Of a stretch of 36,229 nucleotides of DNA, positions 7,527-15,077 are shown piece after piece. Source of the stretch: CADAWZ01 sp045114665 (GTDB taxonomy: Bacteria > Vulcanimicrobiota > CADAWZ01). Position 1 is the first letter of the stretch. Each line of letters opens with the position of its first letter. The translations under genes and the position numbers were made by a program. The stretch is from NCBI GenBank assembly GCA_045114665.1, contig JBGUKW010000153.1, positions 1 to 36,229 on the forward strand, written 5' to 3'. The notes under the pieces were generated by a model, which was not told the origin of the DNA, did no database searches, and saw only the letters and a list, made by a program, of their open reading frames with translations.

Positions 7527-10319
7527 TTACACCAAATTTCCACTTCTTGTCTTTAAAGTCAAACCTGCAGGAATAGAATCACCCAAAAATACTTCTTCAG
7601 AAGCAGGTTCTTCTTCTATTATTTCAGATAAAGATTTTATCAAGTCCTTTGAAGCTGAATTATCAACAAGAAACTTCTTAGCCCTTTCTCTGACTTCTTC
7701 TGAAATATCCCTACTTCTATCACCTGTAAGCATTGCCATAGAAGCTACAGCAGAAAGAGCTGATTTTTCATGGAAATCACTTGCAATTATAGTATTTATG
7801 ATTTTTTCAGCTTCAACAGGAGGAACTATAAAATTATAACTGCCATAAATATTTTTTCTTCCTATTATTCTTTTCAGCATTTGACATGAAAAATCTTTTT
7901 CTTTTTTAAAAATATTTCCCATTATATATTCACACAATTCAAGCTTTAAGTTAACAGGTATTTTATCAAAATATGAAGCCATTTTTAAAATTTCGCTGAG
8001 TTCGGCTTTTGAAGGTATTGGACCAGAAAAAGCCTTTATATGTTTTTTCCCTTTTAAAAACCAAGGAGAAACCTTGTCAAAAATTAATCTCTGAGCTTCC
8101 CCAGAAAGTCCTCCTGCACATCTTCTCCAAAAAACCCACCATTCAAATCTATTCTGAAATTCTTTGTTATACTGTAGATATTTTACAGCAAGAGATTCTG
8201 CTTTCTCGATTCTCCATTCATCGAGCGGAAAACCATATCCTGGACGAATGGTAAATCCTGCAATATTAAACCAGACACCTTCTGATTTATCATCAAGCCT
8301 TCTCTTTGAAGAAATCGCCATTAATGCATCAAAAATAGCCCTATTTAAAGCTATATTCCATTGCGATTTTGGCAAATTCCAAATTTTCTCAATATCTGGA
8401 ATTAAATTTTTATAACTACCTTTTGATTTCTTTGTAAAAGCATTTGAAATCAAATCAATGGTTTCACCAAGTAATTTTGAATCGAGAGAAGAAGGATTTT
8501 TTTCTGATGAATCAACTTTTTCAGGTTTTGAAGAATCAGAAGAATTTTCTTGATTTTCATTTCTTCCAATACCAAATTTTAATTTCCATTCGCCATTTCC
8601 GTCAAACCCTGCACAACTCAATTCAAGTGTACCTATTTCTGTCAATTTAGATTTTAAATAGACATCTTTTAATTTTATGCCTGATTTCCTCTCTGCACCA
8701 CCAAGGACAGTAAACAAAGGAGGAAGTGCATAAAGAGTAGATGAAGGAACAGAAATTATATCACCTGGAAGATCTGAATCTCTTTTATTTGAACTAAAAA
8801 TAGAAAAGCTGACAGGATAGTCAAGCCTAAGTGAAAACACCTGATTTTTTATTTCTTGTACACTTTCTGTCATCAAATCCTTTGGGATAAGACATAAAAA
8901 ATTTTCACTATCAGAGCCTGCTACATCAATTTTTACATAATAAGACCTTGGAGAACCTCCACCAATTCTTATTCCGTCACCGATACCAACATTTGAAAAA
9001 TAAGCGGCCCCACCAGCAACAGCCAAATCAAGACTTTCATTCTCAAGAACTCTTATAGAACTATTTCCCCAGTCTTCAAGTTGTTCTCTAAGTCTGTTTC
9101 TAAGGGCTTCTGATCTAAAAACTCCGCCATTGAACAAAACAGCGTTTGGAAATGTTCCACTTTTCATGTGTGTTTTTATAAAATCAGCCATGTGTGCTGT
9201 AATTTTTGGATTTTTCTGATATGGGAGTCCCCACTCAGAAAGACCTGCAGACAAATTTTTCGAGATCTTAAATTCCTCTTTTGGAAAAAATCCATTTTCC
9301 AATTCAAAAATACAATCCTCTCTTTTTAGCTCTGCATGTATGGAAGAATTAATCAACCTGCTTCCTCTTCCCAAAACAGTTATAGGTGCTTTGTCAATTC
9401 CGTCTTTTTCAAGCATTTTTTCTTTTGCAAGACGGCATTCACCACATAGTGAAGCAAACATAACAGGATCGAGTTTTTTCTTGCCCAAATATTCTTTCTC
9501 TGTTTTGAGAGCCAAAGCCATATCCATGTTGTCACCACCTAAAAGAAGGTGATCACCAACAGAAGCTCTTTTTAAAAATACATCTCCGTCTTTTTCTTCA
9601 GCTCTTATTATTGTAAAATCAGTAGTTCCACCACCGACATCACATACAAGGATATCTGAAAGACCTTTTAATTCCCTTTTCCACATTGATTCATGAGTTG
9701 CAAGCCAATCATAAAAAGCTGCCTGTGGTTCTTCGATAAGTGATACATTTTTGTATCCAGCCTTTTCAGAGGCTTCAACAGTCAATTCTCTTGCAACATC
9801 ATCAAATGAAGCAGGAACAGTCAATGCTATTATCTGGTCTTTAAAATCTGAATCCTCAAATTCAGCCATTTTGTAATTCCAAGCATTTTTTATATGCTCT
9901 AAAATTCGTACAGAGGCTTCAAAAGGCGAAATTTTCATCGTCTCATCAGTCTGGGTCCAAGGAAGAACTGGCGATTTTCTGTCAATTACAGAATTACAAA
10001 GCCAAGATTTAGCCGAAGATACAACCCTTTGAGGAGAGGAAACAGACCTTTTTCTCGCAAGCTCACCAACAGCAAAATCTATATTTTTTTCCCAAGGCAG
10101 AGAGAGAGAGCCCTCTGTAATCTCAAATTTTTGAGGTATATATATAAAGGAAGGAAGAAGTCGACGCTCTGCAACTTCACCCAATTCTATGCATTGGGGA
10201 ATGTCAAGAAAATGGATAGTCCTTCCAGTTTTTCCCTCTTCGACTTTTTCATATCTATCTATATAGGCACAACATGAATTTGTTGTTCCTAAATCTATAC
10301 CTATAGCATATCTCGCCAT
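7527..10319 (-). CDS. Hsp70-like chaperone with long C-terminal helical extension (930 aa)
   Basis: The N-terminal half is an actin-fold Hsp70 ATPase: phosphate-1 loop GIDLGTTNSC (about 7-16), phosphate-2 VCDVGGGTTDFTII (about 225-238) and the adenosine-region LFNGGVFRSEALRNRL (about 400). It is not DnaK: it lacks the usual substrate-binding domain and ends in a long, mostly helical region rich in WW/Arg and Lys/Glu (about 600-930). The length and arrangement match the large Hsp70-family proteins that occur beside DUF2760 genes; the C-terminal domain may be of the DUF3731 type, but I cannot confirm this by eye. The start at 10319 has AAAGGAAGAG just upstream. It is preceded by the second Hsp70 and a DUF2760 gene on the same strand. 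Clients are unknown. Confidence 0.9.
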   Translation of the reverse strand: MARYAIGIDLGTTNSCCAYIDRYEKVEEGKTGRTIHFLDIPQCIELGEVAERRLLPSFIYIPQKFEITEGSLSLPWEKNIDFAVGELARKRSVSSPQRVVSSAKSWLCNSVIDRKSPVLPWTQTDETMKISPFEASVRILEHIKNAWNYKMAEFEDSDFKDQIIALTVPASFDDVARELTVEASEKAGYKNVSLIEEPQAAFYDWLATHESMWKRELKGLSDILVCDVGGGTTDFTIIRAEEKDGDVFLKRASVGDHLLLGGDNMDMALALKTEKEYLGKKKLDPVMFASLCGECRLAKEKMLEKDGIDKAPITVLGRGSRLINSSIHAELKREDCIFELENGFFPKEEFKISKNLSAGLSEWGLPYQKNPKITAHMADFIKTHMKSGTFPNAVLFNGGVFRSEALRNRLREQLEDWGNSSIRVLENESLDLAVAGGAAYFSNVGIGDGIRIGGGSPRSYYVKIDVAGSDSENFLCLIPKDLMTESVQEIKNQVFSLRLDYPVSFSIFSSNKRDSDLPGDIISVPSSTLYALPPLFTVLGGAERKSGIKLKDVYLKSKLTEIGTLELSCAGFDGNGEWKLKFGIGRNENQENSSDSSKPEKVDSSEKNPSSLDSKLLGETIDLISNAFTKKSKGSYKNLIPDIEKIWNLPKSQWNIALNRAIFDALMAISSKRRLDDKSEGVWFNIAGFTIRPGYGFPLDEWRIEKAESLAVKYLQYNKEFQNRFEWWVFWRRCAGGLSGEAQRLIFDKVSPWFLKGKKHIKAFSGPIPSKAELSEILKMASYFDKIPVNLKLELCEYIMGNIFKKEKDFSCQMLKRIIGRKNIYGSYNFIVPPVEAEKIINTIIASDFHEKSALSAVASMAMLTGDRSRDISEEVRERAKKFLVDNSASKDLIKSLSEIIEEEPASEEVFLGDSIPAGLTLKTRSGNLV

Positions 10320-10440
10320 ATTCTCTTCCTTTCAAGTTACCAAGTTAATAATTAGGTTGTAGCTGTCAATTTTTTTTTAAAATAAGTAAATAAAAATTTG
10401 CTGAAAACTATCAAATATATGTCTGTTTACTGTCACTTTG

Positions 10441-10536
10441 TCATTGTGAGGCTTTAGCCGTGGCAATGAACTGACCCCCTTTTATTTTTCTAATTGTCTA
10501 TTTGCATTATTAGTCTTATAAAAGGGGTTCTGTTCA
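10441..10536. repeat. Two adjacent intergenic palindromes
   Basis: The first palindrome is TCATTG...CAATGA (10441-10446 with 10464-10469) with inner GGCT/AGCC. It resembles the common bacterial intergenic palindrome GTCATTGCGAG...GCAATC. The second begins inside it: TGAACTGACCCCCTTTTAT (10467-10485) pairs with ATAAAAGGGGTTCTGTTCA (10518-10536) at 17 of 19 positions, enclosing 32 bases. Together they look like a small palindromic repeat or a degenerate non-autonomous element rather than a simple terminator. Confidence 0.6.
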
Positions 10537-10588
10537 TCACCTTAGGGGGCTAAAAAGGTAAATGGAGTAGTACAATAAAAACGATGTA

Positions 10589-10627
10589 AAAAAGGTCTGC
10601 AGTTTATTTTGTACTGCAAGACTTTTT
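10589..10627 (-). terminator. Probable terminator of the 601-aa Hsp70 transcript
   Basis: AAAAAG..TGCAGT (10589-10603) pairs with ACTGCA..CTTTTT (10613-10627) across a small internal mismatch. On the - strand the hairpin is followed by a run of six Ts. It begins ten bases after the stop of the 601-aa Hsp70 gene. Confidence 0.65.
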
Positions 10628-10636
10628 GGGCCCTCT

Positions 10637-12442
10637 TCACTCTTTTTCTTCGCTATGTCTTATATCAAATTCAAGTTTTCTCTTTTTTCCATTTCGTGAA
10701 ACACACCAAAGTTCTATAGTTCCAATCTCTGTTATATGTGTTTCCAATGTTACTGGAATAATTCCGCTTTTTTCTTCTCCTTCTGCTTCAAGGAAAATTT
10801 TCATTGATGGCATTTCAGAAATATCTTCATCTTCCCAATCTTCCAAAATATCACCTATTTTGTCATCTCCTCTCGAAGGTGAAGAGAAAAATCTAAATTC
10901 GGCATCACAACCAACAGAAAGAGCAAATTCTCTTCCTTCAAGTGGAATTTCTGATCCCTCTTCAATTCCTTTTTCAGCTATACAAAGTGCGTTTACAGGC
11001 GGTTCAAAACCTGGTACAGAAGGCATTGGAACTTCAAGACCGATATAATAAGATCTCGATGTACCGCCTTTTATTCTGATTCCTTTTCCTCTTCTCGATA
11101 GAGCATAGGAAGCAGCACCTTTTGCAACAGCCAAATCTAAATCAGCACCATCTAAGACATCTATTTTCTGACCTTTTGGATACCATTTATTGACAGAATT
11201 TATAAATTTTTCTGATAACTTTTTGGATTTAAAAACACCGCCATTTAAAAGAACATGTGTTGGAAGCAAACTACAGCCTTTTTTCTCAAGTTCAGAAGCA
11301 TTTGCACTCAAAAATGAAGCCAAATGTCTTGTTATTGCTGGGTCTGATTCATATGGAAGACCTATTTCAGAAAGTCCTCTGTTTCTCACAGCAGGAGTTG
11401 AGTCAATATCACATTCAGGGAAAAATCCGTCACAGACTATTTTTTCGAGGAGTTCTCTCTTTAATGTTACAGTTATAGAACCGCCGAAAAGACTACTTGT
11501 TCTTCCAGGTATAACTATTTCAACTTCATTTACTGAATCATCTGATAACATCTTTTCTTTTGCAGAAGAACAACCTCTACAAAGTGCATTTAACTGCCAA
11601 GAATCAAGTTTTTTCTTTTTAGTCGCTCTCAATTCTGCAGAAAGTGCCATAGCTGCTGCCAAATCCATATTATCTCCACCTAAAAGAAGATGATTTCCTA
11701 CTGCAATTCTTTCAAGTTCAAGATTTCCGTCATTTTCAGCAACTGCTATCAAACTAAAGTCTGTTGTACCGCCTCCGACATCACACACAAGTACAGTATC
11801 ACCGACTTTTAAAATCTTCCTCCAATTATCCCCCTGTGCAAAAAGCCAAGCATATAAAGCTGCCTGTGGTTCTTCAAGAAGTATTACTTCCATATTTGAG
11901 GCAATAGCTGCTTTTACAGTCAAATCCCTTGCAGCTGCATCAAATGAAGCTGGAACTGTCAAAATTATAGTCTGATTTACAAAATTTTCATCTTTTCCAG
12001 TAAAACGATGATTCCAAGCCTCATATAGATGATCAAGGCATTTCATAGCCGATTCAACAGGTGAAATTTTAGAAACCTTTTTGGAATCTGCACTCCAAGG
12101 CAATATCATTCCCTCTCTGTCTATATTTGAACAGAGCCAAGATTTAGAAGATGATACGAGCCTGTCAGGCACTCTTGTTCCCTGTTTTAGTGCAAATTCA
12201 CCAACTATATATGGATAATCTCCCCAAGGAAGAGTAGTAGCTCCTTCTGGAAGTTCATGTGAACCTGGTAAATAAATAAAGGAAGGGAGAGTATCTCTTT
12301 CGTTTACTTCTCCAACAGCTGTTATCTGTGGAATTTTAAAAATTTCAGCAACAGGCTTTTCTGAATCAACTTTACAATAAGCCATAGCCGTATTTGTTGT
12401 TCCCAAATCTATTCCTATTACAAAAGGTGAATCATTATTCAT
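10637..12442 (-). CDS. Hsp70-like chaperone, short form (601 aa)
   Basis: This is a second divergent Hsp70 ATPase: GIDLGTTNTAMAYC (about 9-22), VCDVGGGTTDFSLI (about 224-237) and LLNGGVFKSKKL. It resembles the first half of the neighbouring 930-residue paralogue closely, including the RLVSSSKSWLC segment, but stops after about 600 residues. It therefore lacks the long helical C-terminal extension. The C-terminal part (about 520-601) is a short beta-rich region (EIGTIELWCVSRNGKKRKLEF) also present in the longer paralogue. The ATG at 12442 has GGGAG nine bases upstream. It lies 12 bases after the DUF2760 gene, so the two are co-transcribed. No dnaJ or grpE is nearby. It probably works with the paralogue. 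Confidence 0.9.
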   Translation of the reverse strand: MNNDSPFVIGIDLGTTNTAMAYCKVDSEKPVAEIFKIPQITAVGEVNERDTLPSFIYLPGSHELPEGATTLPWGDYPYIVGEFALKQGTRVPDRLVSSSKSWLCSNIDREGMILPWSADSKKVSKISPVESAMKCLDHLYEAWNHRFTGKDENFVNQTIILTVPASFDAAARDLTVKAAIASNMEVILLEEPQAALYAWLFAQGDNWRKILKVGDTVLVCDVGGGTTDFSLIAVAENDGNLELERIAVGNHLLLGGDNMDLAAAMALSAELRATKKKKLDSWQLNALCRGCSSAKEKMLSDDSVNEVEIVIPGRTSSLFGGSITVTLKRELLEKIVCDGFFPECDIDSTPAVRNRGLSEIGLPYESDPAITRHLASFLSANASELEKKGCSLLPTHVLLNGGVFKSKKLSEKFINSVNKWYPKGQKIDVLDGADLDLAVAKGAASYALSRRGKGIRIKGGTSRSYYIGLEVPMPSVPGFEPPVNALCIAEKGIEEGSEIPLEGREFALSVGCDAEFRFFSSPSRGDDKIGDILEDWEDEDISEMPSMKIFLEAEGEEKSGIIPVTLETHITEIGTIELWCVSRNGKKRKLEFDIRHSEEKE

Positions 12443-12454
12443 TTGTCTTACTCC

Positions 12455-12916
12455 CTATCTAATTTCTATTTCAGCTGGACAAACTGCGTCTTTTGAAGCG
12501 AGAGAAGAAGGAAATTCTGCTTTTTTTAATTTCCAACCATGATGAATCAAAATACCTCTAAAAGGCGGTTCTCCTGATACATTTCCAGAAAGTATCATAC
12601 TATTTGGATTGTATCCCTTTTCAACTTTTACTTCTGAATTTTCTTCTTGAGCGATTATGCTTTCAAATTCTGCATAATCTTTAAGTGTTTTTTTACAACC
12701 CTGTTGAACACTCCTTGCAACAGAACCAACCATTGCATCTGTATATTCAGAAATATCTTCCATTAAAAAATCAATAAATCGTCCGTCTCTTTGAAGAAGA
12801 GAAAAAATAACTGAAGGCTCACAAAATTTGCCTTCTGTCAAGAGGACAATATTATCAAAAAATTTTTTATCAAAAAGCATTTTAAAAAAGAATGACAACG
12901 CCTTAAAAAAACGCAT
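12455..12916 (-). CDS. DUF2760 family protein, Hsp70-associated
   Basis: I chose the ATG at 12916, 14 codons inside the longest open frame, because GGAGGAAAT immediately precedes it. The 153-residue product has a hydrophobic/aromatic N-terminus (MRFFKALSFFFKMLF) and then the segments I associate with DUF2760: SLLQRDGRFIDFLMEDI, YTDAMVGSVARSVQQGCKK and GEPPFRGILIHHGWKL. Members of this family commonly sit directly upstream of one or two Hsp70-like genes, exactly as here. The biochemical role is not established; a co-chaperone or client-adaptor role is an inference from that linkage. It is the first gene of a DUF2760-Hsp70 transcript. Confidence 0.85.
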   Translation of the reverse strand: MRFFKALSFFFKMLFDKKFFDNIVLLTEGKFCEPSVIFSLLQRDGRFIDFLMEDISEYTDAMVGSVARSVQQGCKKTLKDYAEFESIIAQEENSEVKVEKGYNPNSMILSGNVSGEPPFRGILIHHGWKLKKAEFPSSLASKDAVCPAEIEIR

Positions 12917-13016
12917 ATTTCCTCCTTCATTTTTTTTAGTCTCTTTAGTCTGAATCAAACTTTGGAAAAAATCTACAATTATATATGTAGTGAAAATGTT
13001 TTGCCATTTAAATAAA

Positions 13017-13132
13017 AGTTTTTACGGTATAAGTCAACGAACGATATGTTTTTTTTCCATAGTAGTTTTGTGCAAGTAGAACTATATATGATGGAAAAAA
13101 AAGAACTAGTTAGTGATTTATACCTAAAAACT
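13017..13132. repeat. Structured intergenic element, copy 2 (candidate ncRNA or MITE-like DNA)
   Basis: The ends pair as AGTTTTT(AC)GGTATAAGTCA (13017-13036) with TGATTTATACC(T)AAAAACT (13114-13132), with one G-U. The inner stem is a perfect 12 bp, TTTTTTTTCCAT / ATGGAAAAAAAA (13049-13060 with 13091-13102). The boxes AACGATATGT, ATAGTAGTT and CTAGT match copy 1 exactly, although the stems around them differ in sequence while still pairing. The apex is shorter than in copy 1. It lies in the 274-base gap between the symporter and DUF2760 genes. A short + strand open frame starting at 13046 runs through it and is not a gene. Confidence 0.8.
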
Positions 13133-13190
13133 AAAAAACAAAGTATTAAAGTTTTTTATATAAAGTTGATGTTTTATCAAAAAATTTTTG

Positions 13191-14609
13191 TTATTTCCAA
13201 TATTCCAAACTATCTGGGTTTAAGCCAATATTTTTTGAAAGAAAAACAGGATTTTTTCCTTCTTTCCTTTGATTCTCATAGTCATTAAGTGTCTTATATA
13301 CAACTCCTCCTAAAATAACAATACAAGGAATATTTATAAGAGCCATTCCTCCCATTGTTATATCTGCCAATGCCCAAGCCATAGACATTGGGATAATAGC
13401 TCCAACAAAAACAACTATCGAACATATAATATTGAAAAATATCATAAATTTTTTGCTTGGTATTTTTTTATTATTGATAAAAACAAGTGCATTATCAACA
13501 TAGAAAAGATTGCCCAAAAGAGTTGTAAAAGCAAACAAAACCATTGCAATTGTTATAAAAATAGGTCCAAATGAACCTAAATTTGTAGACATTGCATTTT
13601 GAACATATGTAGCTCCAGCAACTTCATGTGTTATTGGAACTCTTGACATCAAACACATAAAAGCAGTTGCAGTGCATATTATTATTGTATCAATATAGAC
13701 AGAAAGCATTTGAACAAGTCCCTGCTTTACAGGATGTGATGTGTTTGCAGCAGCTGCAGCATTTGGAGCAGAACCAACTCCAGCTTCATTTGAATAAAGA
13801 CCACGCTTAATTCCATAAACAAGACAAGAACCAGCAATTCCACTTCCAATAGCTTTAAAGTTAAAAGCATCAGAAAAGATGAGTTTAAATACTTCTGGTA
13901 AAGTTTGTATATGTATAACCATAAGAATAAAAGTAACAAGAATATAGAGAACTCCCATTATTGGAACTAAATAACTTGCTACTTTTATTATCGTTTTTCC
14001 ACCACCAAATAAACATATACCTGTTAAAATTGCAAGTATTAATCCTATAATTATTGGAGTAATATTAGCATCATAAAAAGAGTATGTAGCAAAAGTTGAC
14101 TGTAGATTATACGAACACAGCAAATTAAATCCAAAGGCATAAGTTGCAATCAAAAATATTGAAAATAAAACAGCTATCCATCTATTTTTTAATGCTTGTT
14201 CAATGTAGTAAGCAGGTCCTCCAAAACTTACGCCTGTCTCTTTATGATGACGCTTGTAAATTTGAGCTAATGTACTTTCAACAAAAGAAGTTGCACCGCC
14301 TAAAATTGCCAAAAGCCACATCCAAAAAACAGCACCTGGACCACCTAAACATATTGCCGTAGAAACACCTATAATATTTCCTGTTCCAACTCTAGAAGCA
14401 GTTGACACCATCAATGCTTGAAATGAAGATATAGCCTCTTTATCTTTAGGGCGTTCCGTAGCAACACGAATAGAATCTATACAAAGTCTTATTTGTACAA
14501 ATTTTGTTTTTATGGAAAAATATATTCCTGCACCTAATAAAATCAGAATTAAAATCGGATAATATAGAATATTGTCAAGATAATTTAAAAAATCTACAAC
14601 TGCCTGCAT
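13191..14609 (-). CDS. Sodium:alanine/glycine symporter (AGCS family)
   Basis: The 472-residue integral membrane protein has about ten hydrophobic segments. Family hallmarks are RVGTGNIIGVSTAICLGGPG (about 72-91), FWMWLLAILGGATSFVESTL just after it, and GLYSNEAGVGSAPNAAAAA (about 267-285). It imports alanine or glycine with Na+. The ATG at 14609 has AAAGGAA six bases upstream. The gene stands alone: the next gene downstream is 275 bases away, and upstream lies a long leader containing a terminator-like hairpin (14664-14705), which suggests attenuation or a short leader transcript. Substrate choice between alanine and glycine cannot be read from the sequence. No symbol is given because several paralogues share it. 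Confidence 0.93.
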   Translation of the reverse strand: MQAVVDFLNYLDNILYYPILILILLGAGIYFSIKTKFVQIRLCIDSIRVATERPKDKEAISSFQALMVSTASRVGTGNIIGVSTAICLGGPGAVFWMWLLAILGGATSFVESTLAQIYKRHHKETGVSFGGPAYYIEQALKNRWIAVLFSIFLIATYAFGFNLLCSYNLQSTFATYSFYDANITPIIIGLILAILTGICLFGGGKTIIKVASYLVPIMGVLYILVTFILMVIHIQTLPEVFKLIFSDAFNFKAIGSGIAGSCLVYGIKRGLYSNEAGVGSAPNAAAAANTSHPVKQGLVQMLSVYIDTIIICTATAFMCLMSRVPITHEVAGATYVQNAMSTNLGSFGPIFITIAMVLFAFTTLLGNLFYVDNALVFINNKKIPSKKFMIFFNIICSIVVFVGAIIPMSMAWALADITMGGMALINIPCIVILGGVVYKTLNDYENQRKEGKNPVFLSKNIGLNPDSLEYWK

Positions 14610-14663
14610 AAAAATTCCTTTAATCTCTACTTTTTTATATTATAAAAGTTCTTTTAGAAACCA

Positions 14664-14705
14664 AAAATCCCCTTTATTAGATTTTTTTCTAATAAAGGGG
14701 ATTTT
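14664..14705 (-). terminator. Terminator-like hairpin in the symporter leader
   Basis: The perfect 18-bp stem AAAATCCCCTTTATTAGA / TCTAATAAAGGGGATTTT (14664-14681 with 14688-14705) has a six-base loop. It is followed on the - strand by TTTTT. It lies 55 bases before the symporter ATG and after no recognised gene, so it is either an attenuator or the end of a short leader RNA. On the + strand it could also act as a terminator, but no + strand gene lies upstream. Confidence 0.75.
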
Positions 14706-15077
14706 ATTTAATTATTCACCTTCAAATGGTACTATGTTGCAAGTTATCATTTTTTCTTGGTTCTTTTATTTCTTTTTCTTTTGAAGAAAATTTTTGCTTT
14801 TAATTTGATATTTTTAACAAGCCCTAATTATTTTTTATGCTGTTTTTTTTGTAATTGTTTATTTGTCCGTTTTCTTAAAAACCTAAAAAGTAATTTTTTA
14901 ATATTTATATTTTAACTATTTTATTTTCTTTAATTATTATTGAAAATGTACTAAAACCAACTGTTTTGGCACTGCAAAATAAAATGCTTATATTAACTCA
15001 ATTAATTCTAAAGGAAATTTTTATATAATAGAAAATTATTATTATAAATATTGCCCAAAATATAGAAAGTGCAAATC
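14706..15077. other. Gap between divergent symporter and isomerase genes
   Basis: This very AT-rich 372-base stretch holds the promoters of both divergent genes. A -10-like TATAAT at 15024-15029 (+) precedes the isomerase start by about 50 bases, with no good -35. On the - strand a 12-codon frame (14712-14750, MITCNIVPFEGE) ends seven bases before the hairpin at 14664-14705. It could be a leader peptide, but it has no clear ribosome site. I see no known riboswitch fold. Confidence 0.4.

Larger units (their letters stand above)
10320..10636. other. 317-base gap between the two Hsp70 genes
   Basis: There is no gene here. Read on the - strand it holds, in order, a terminator for the upstream Hsp70 (10589-10627), a palindromic repeat region (10441-10536) and a probable promoter region for the 930-aa Hsp70. 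A perfect -35 hexamer TTGACA (- strand, 10369-10364) lies about 45 bases before the ATG at 10319; the matching -10 is poor. No CIRCE-type inverted repeat (TTAGCACTC...GAGTGCTAA) is present. The two chaperones are therefore probably transcribed separately. Confidence 0.55.

Noticed and set aside
10320..10440. CIRCE heat-shock operator before the Hsp70
   Set aside because: No TTAGCACTC/GAGTGCTAA arms were found.
7312..13132. The two elements as terminal inverted repeats of one transposon
   Set aside because: They are in the same, not opposite, orientation by their asymmetric boxes, and no transposase lies between. A cassette mobilised by recombination between direct repeats remains open.
13046..13288. 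Short + strand open frame of 80 codons between symporter and DUF2760 genes
   Set aside because: It runs through the folded element and into the 3' end of the symporter gene antisense; low-complexity, no ribosome site.
14610..15077. Glycine riboswitch before the symporter
   Set aside because: No tandem glycine-aptamer core was seen; only the hairpin and AT-rich sequence.
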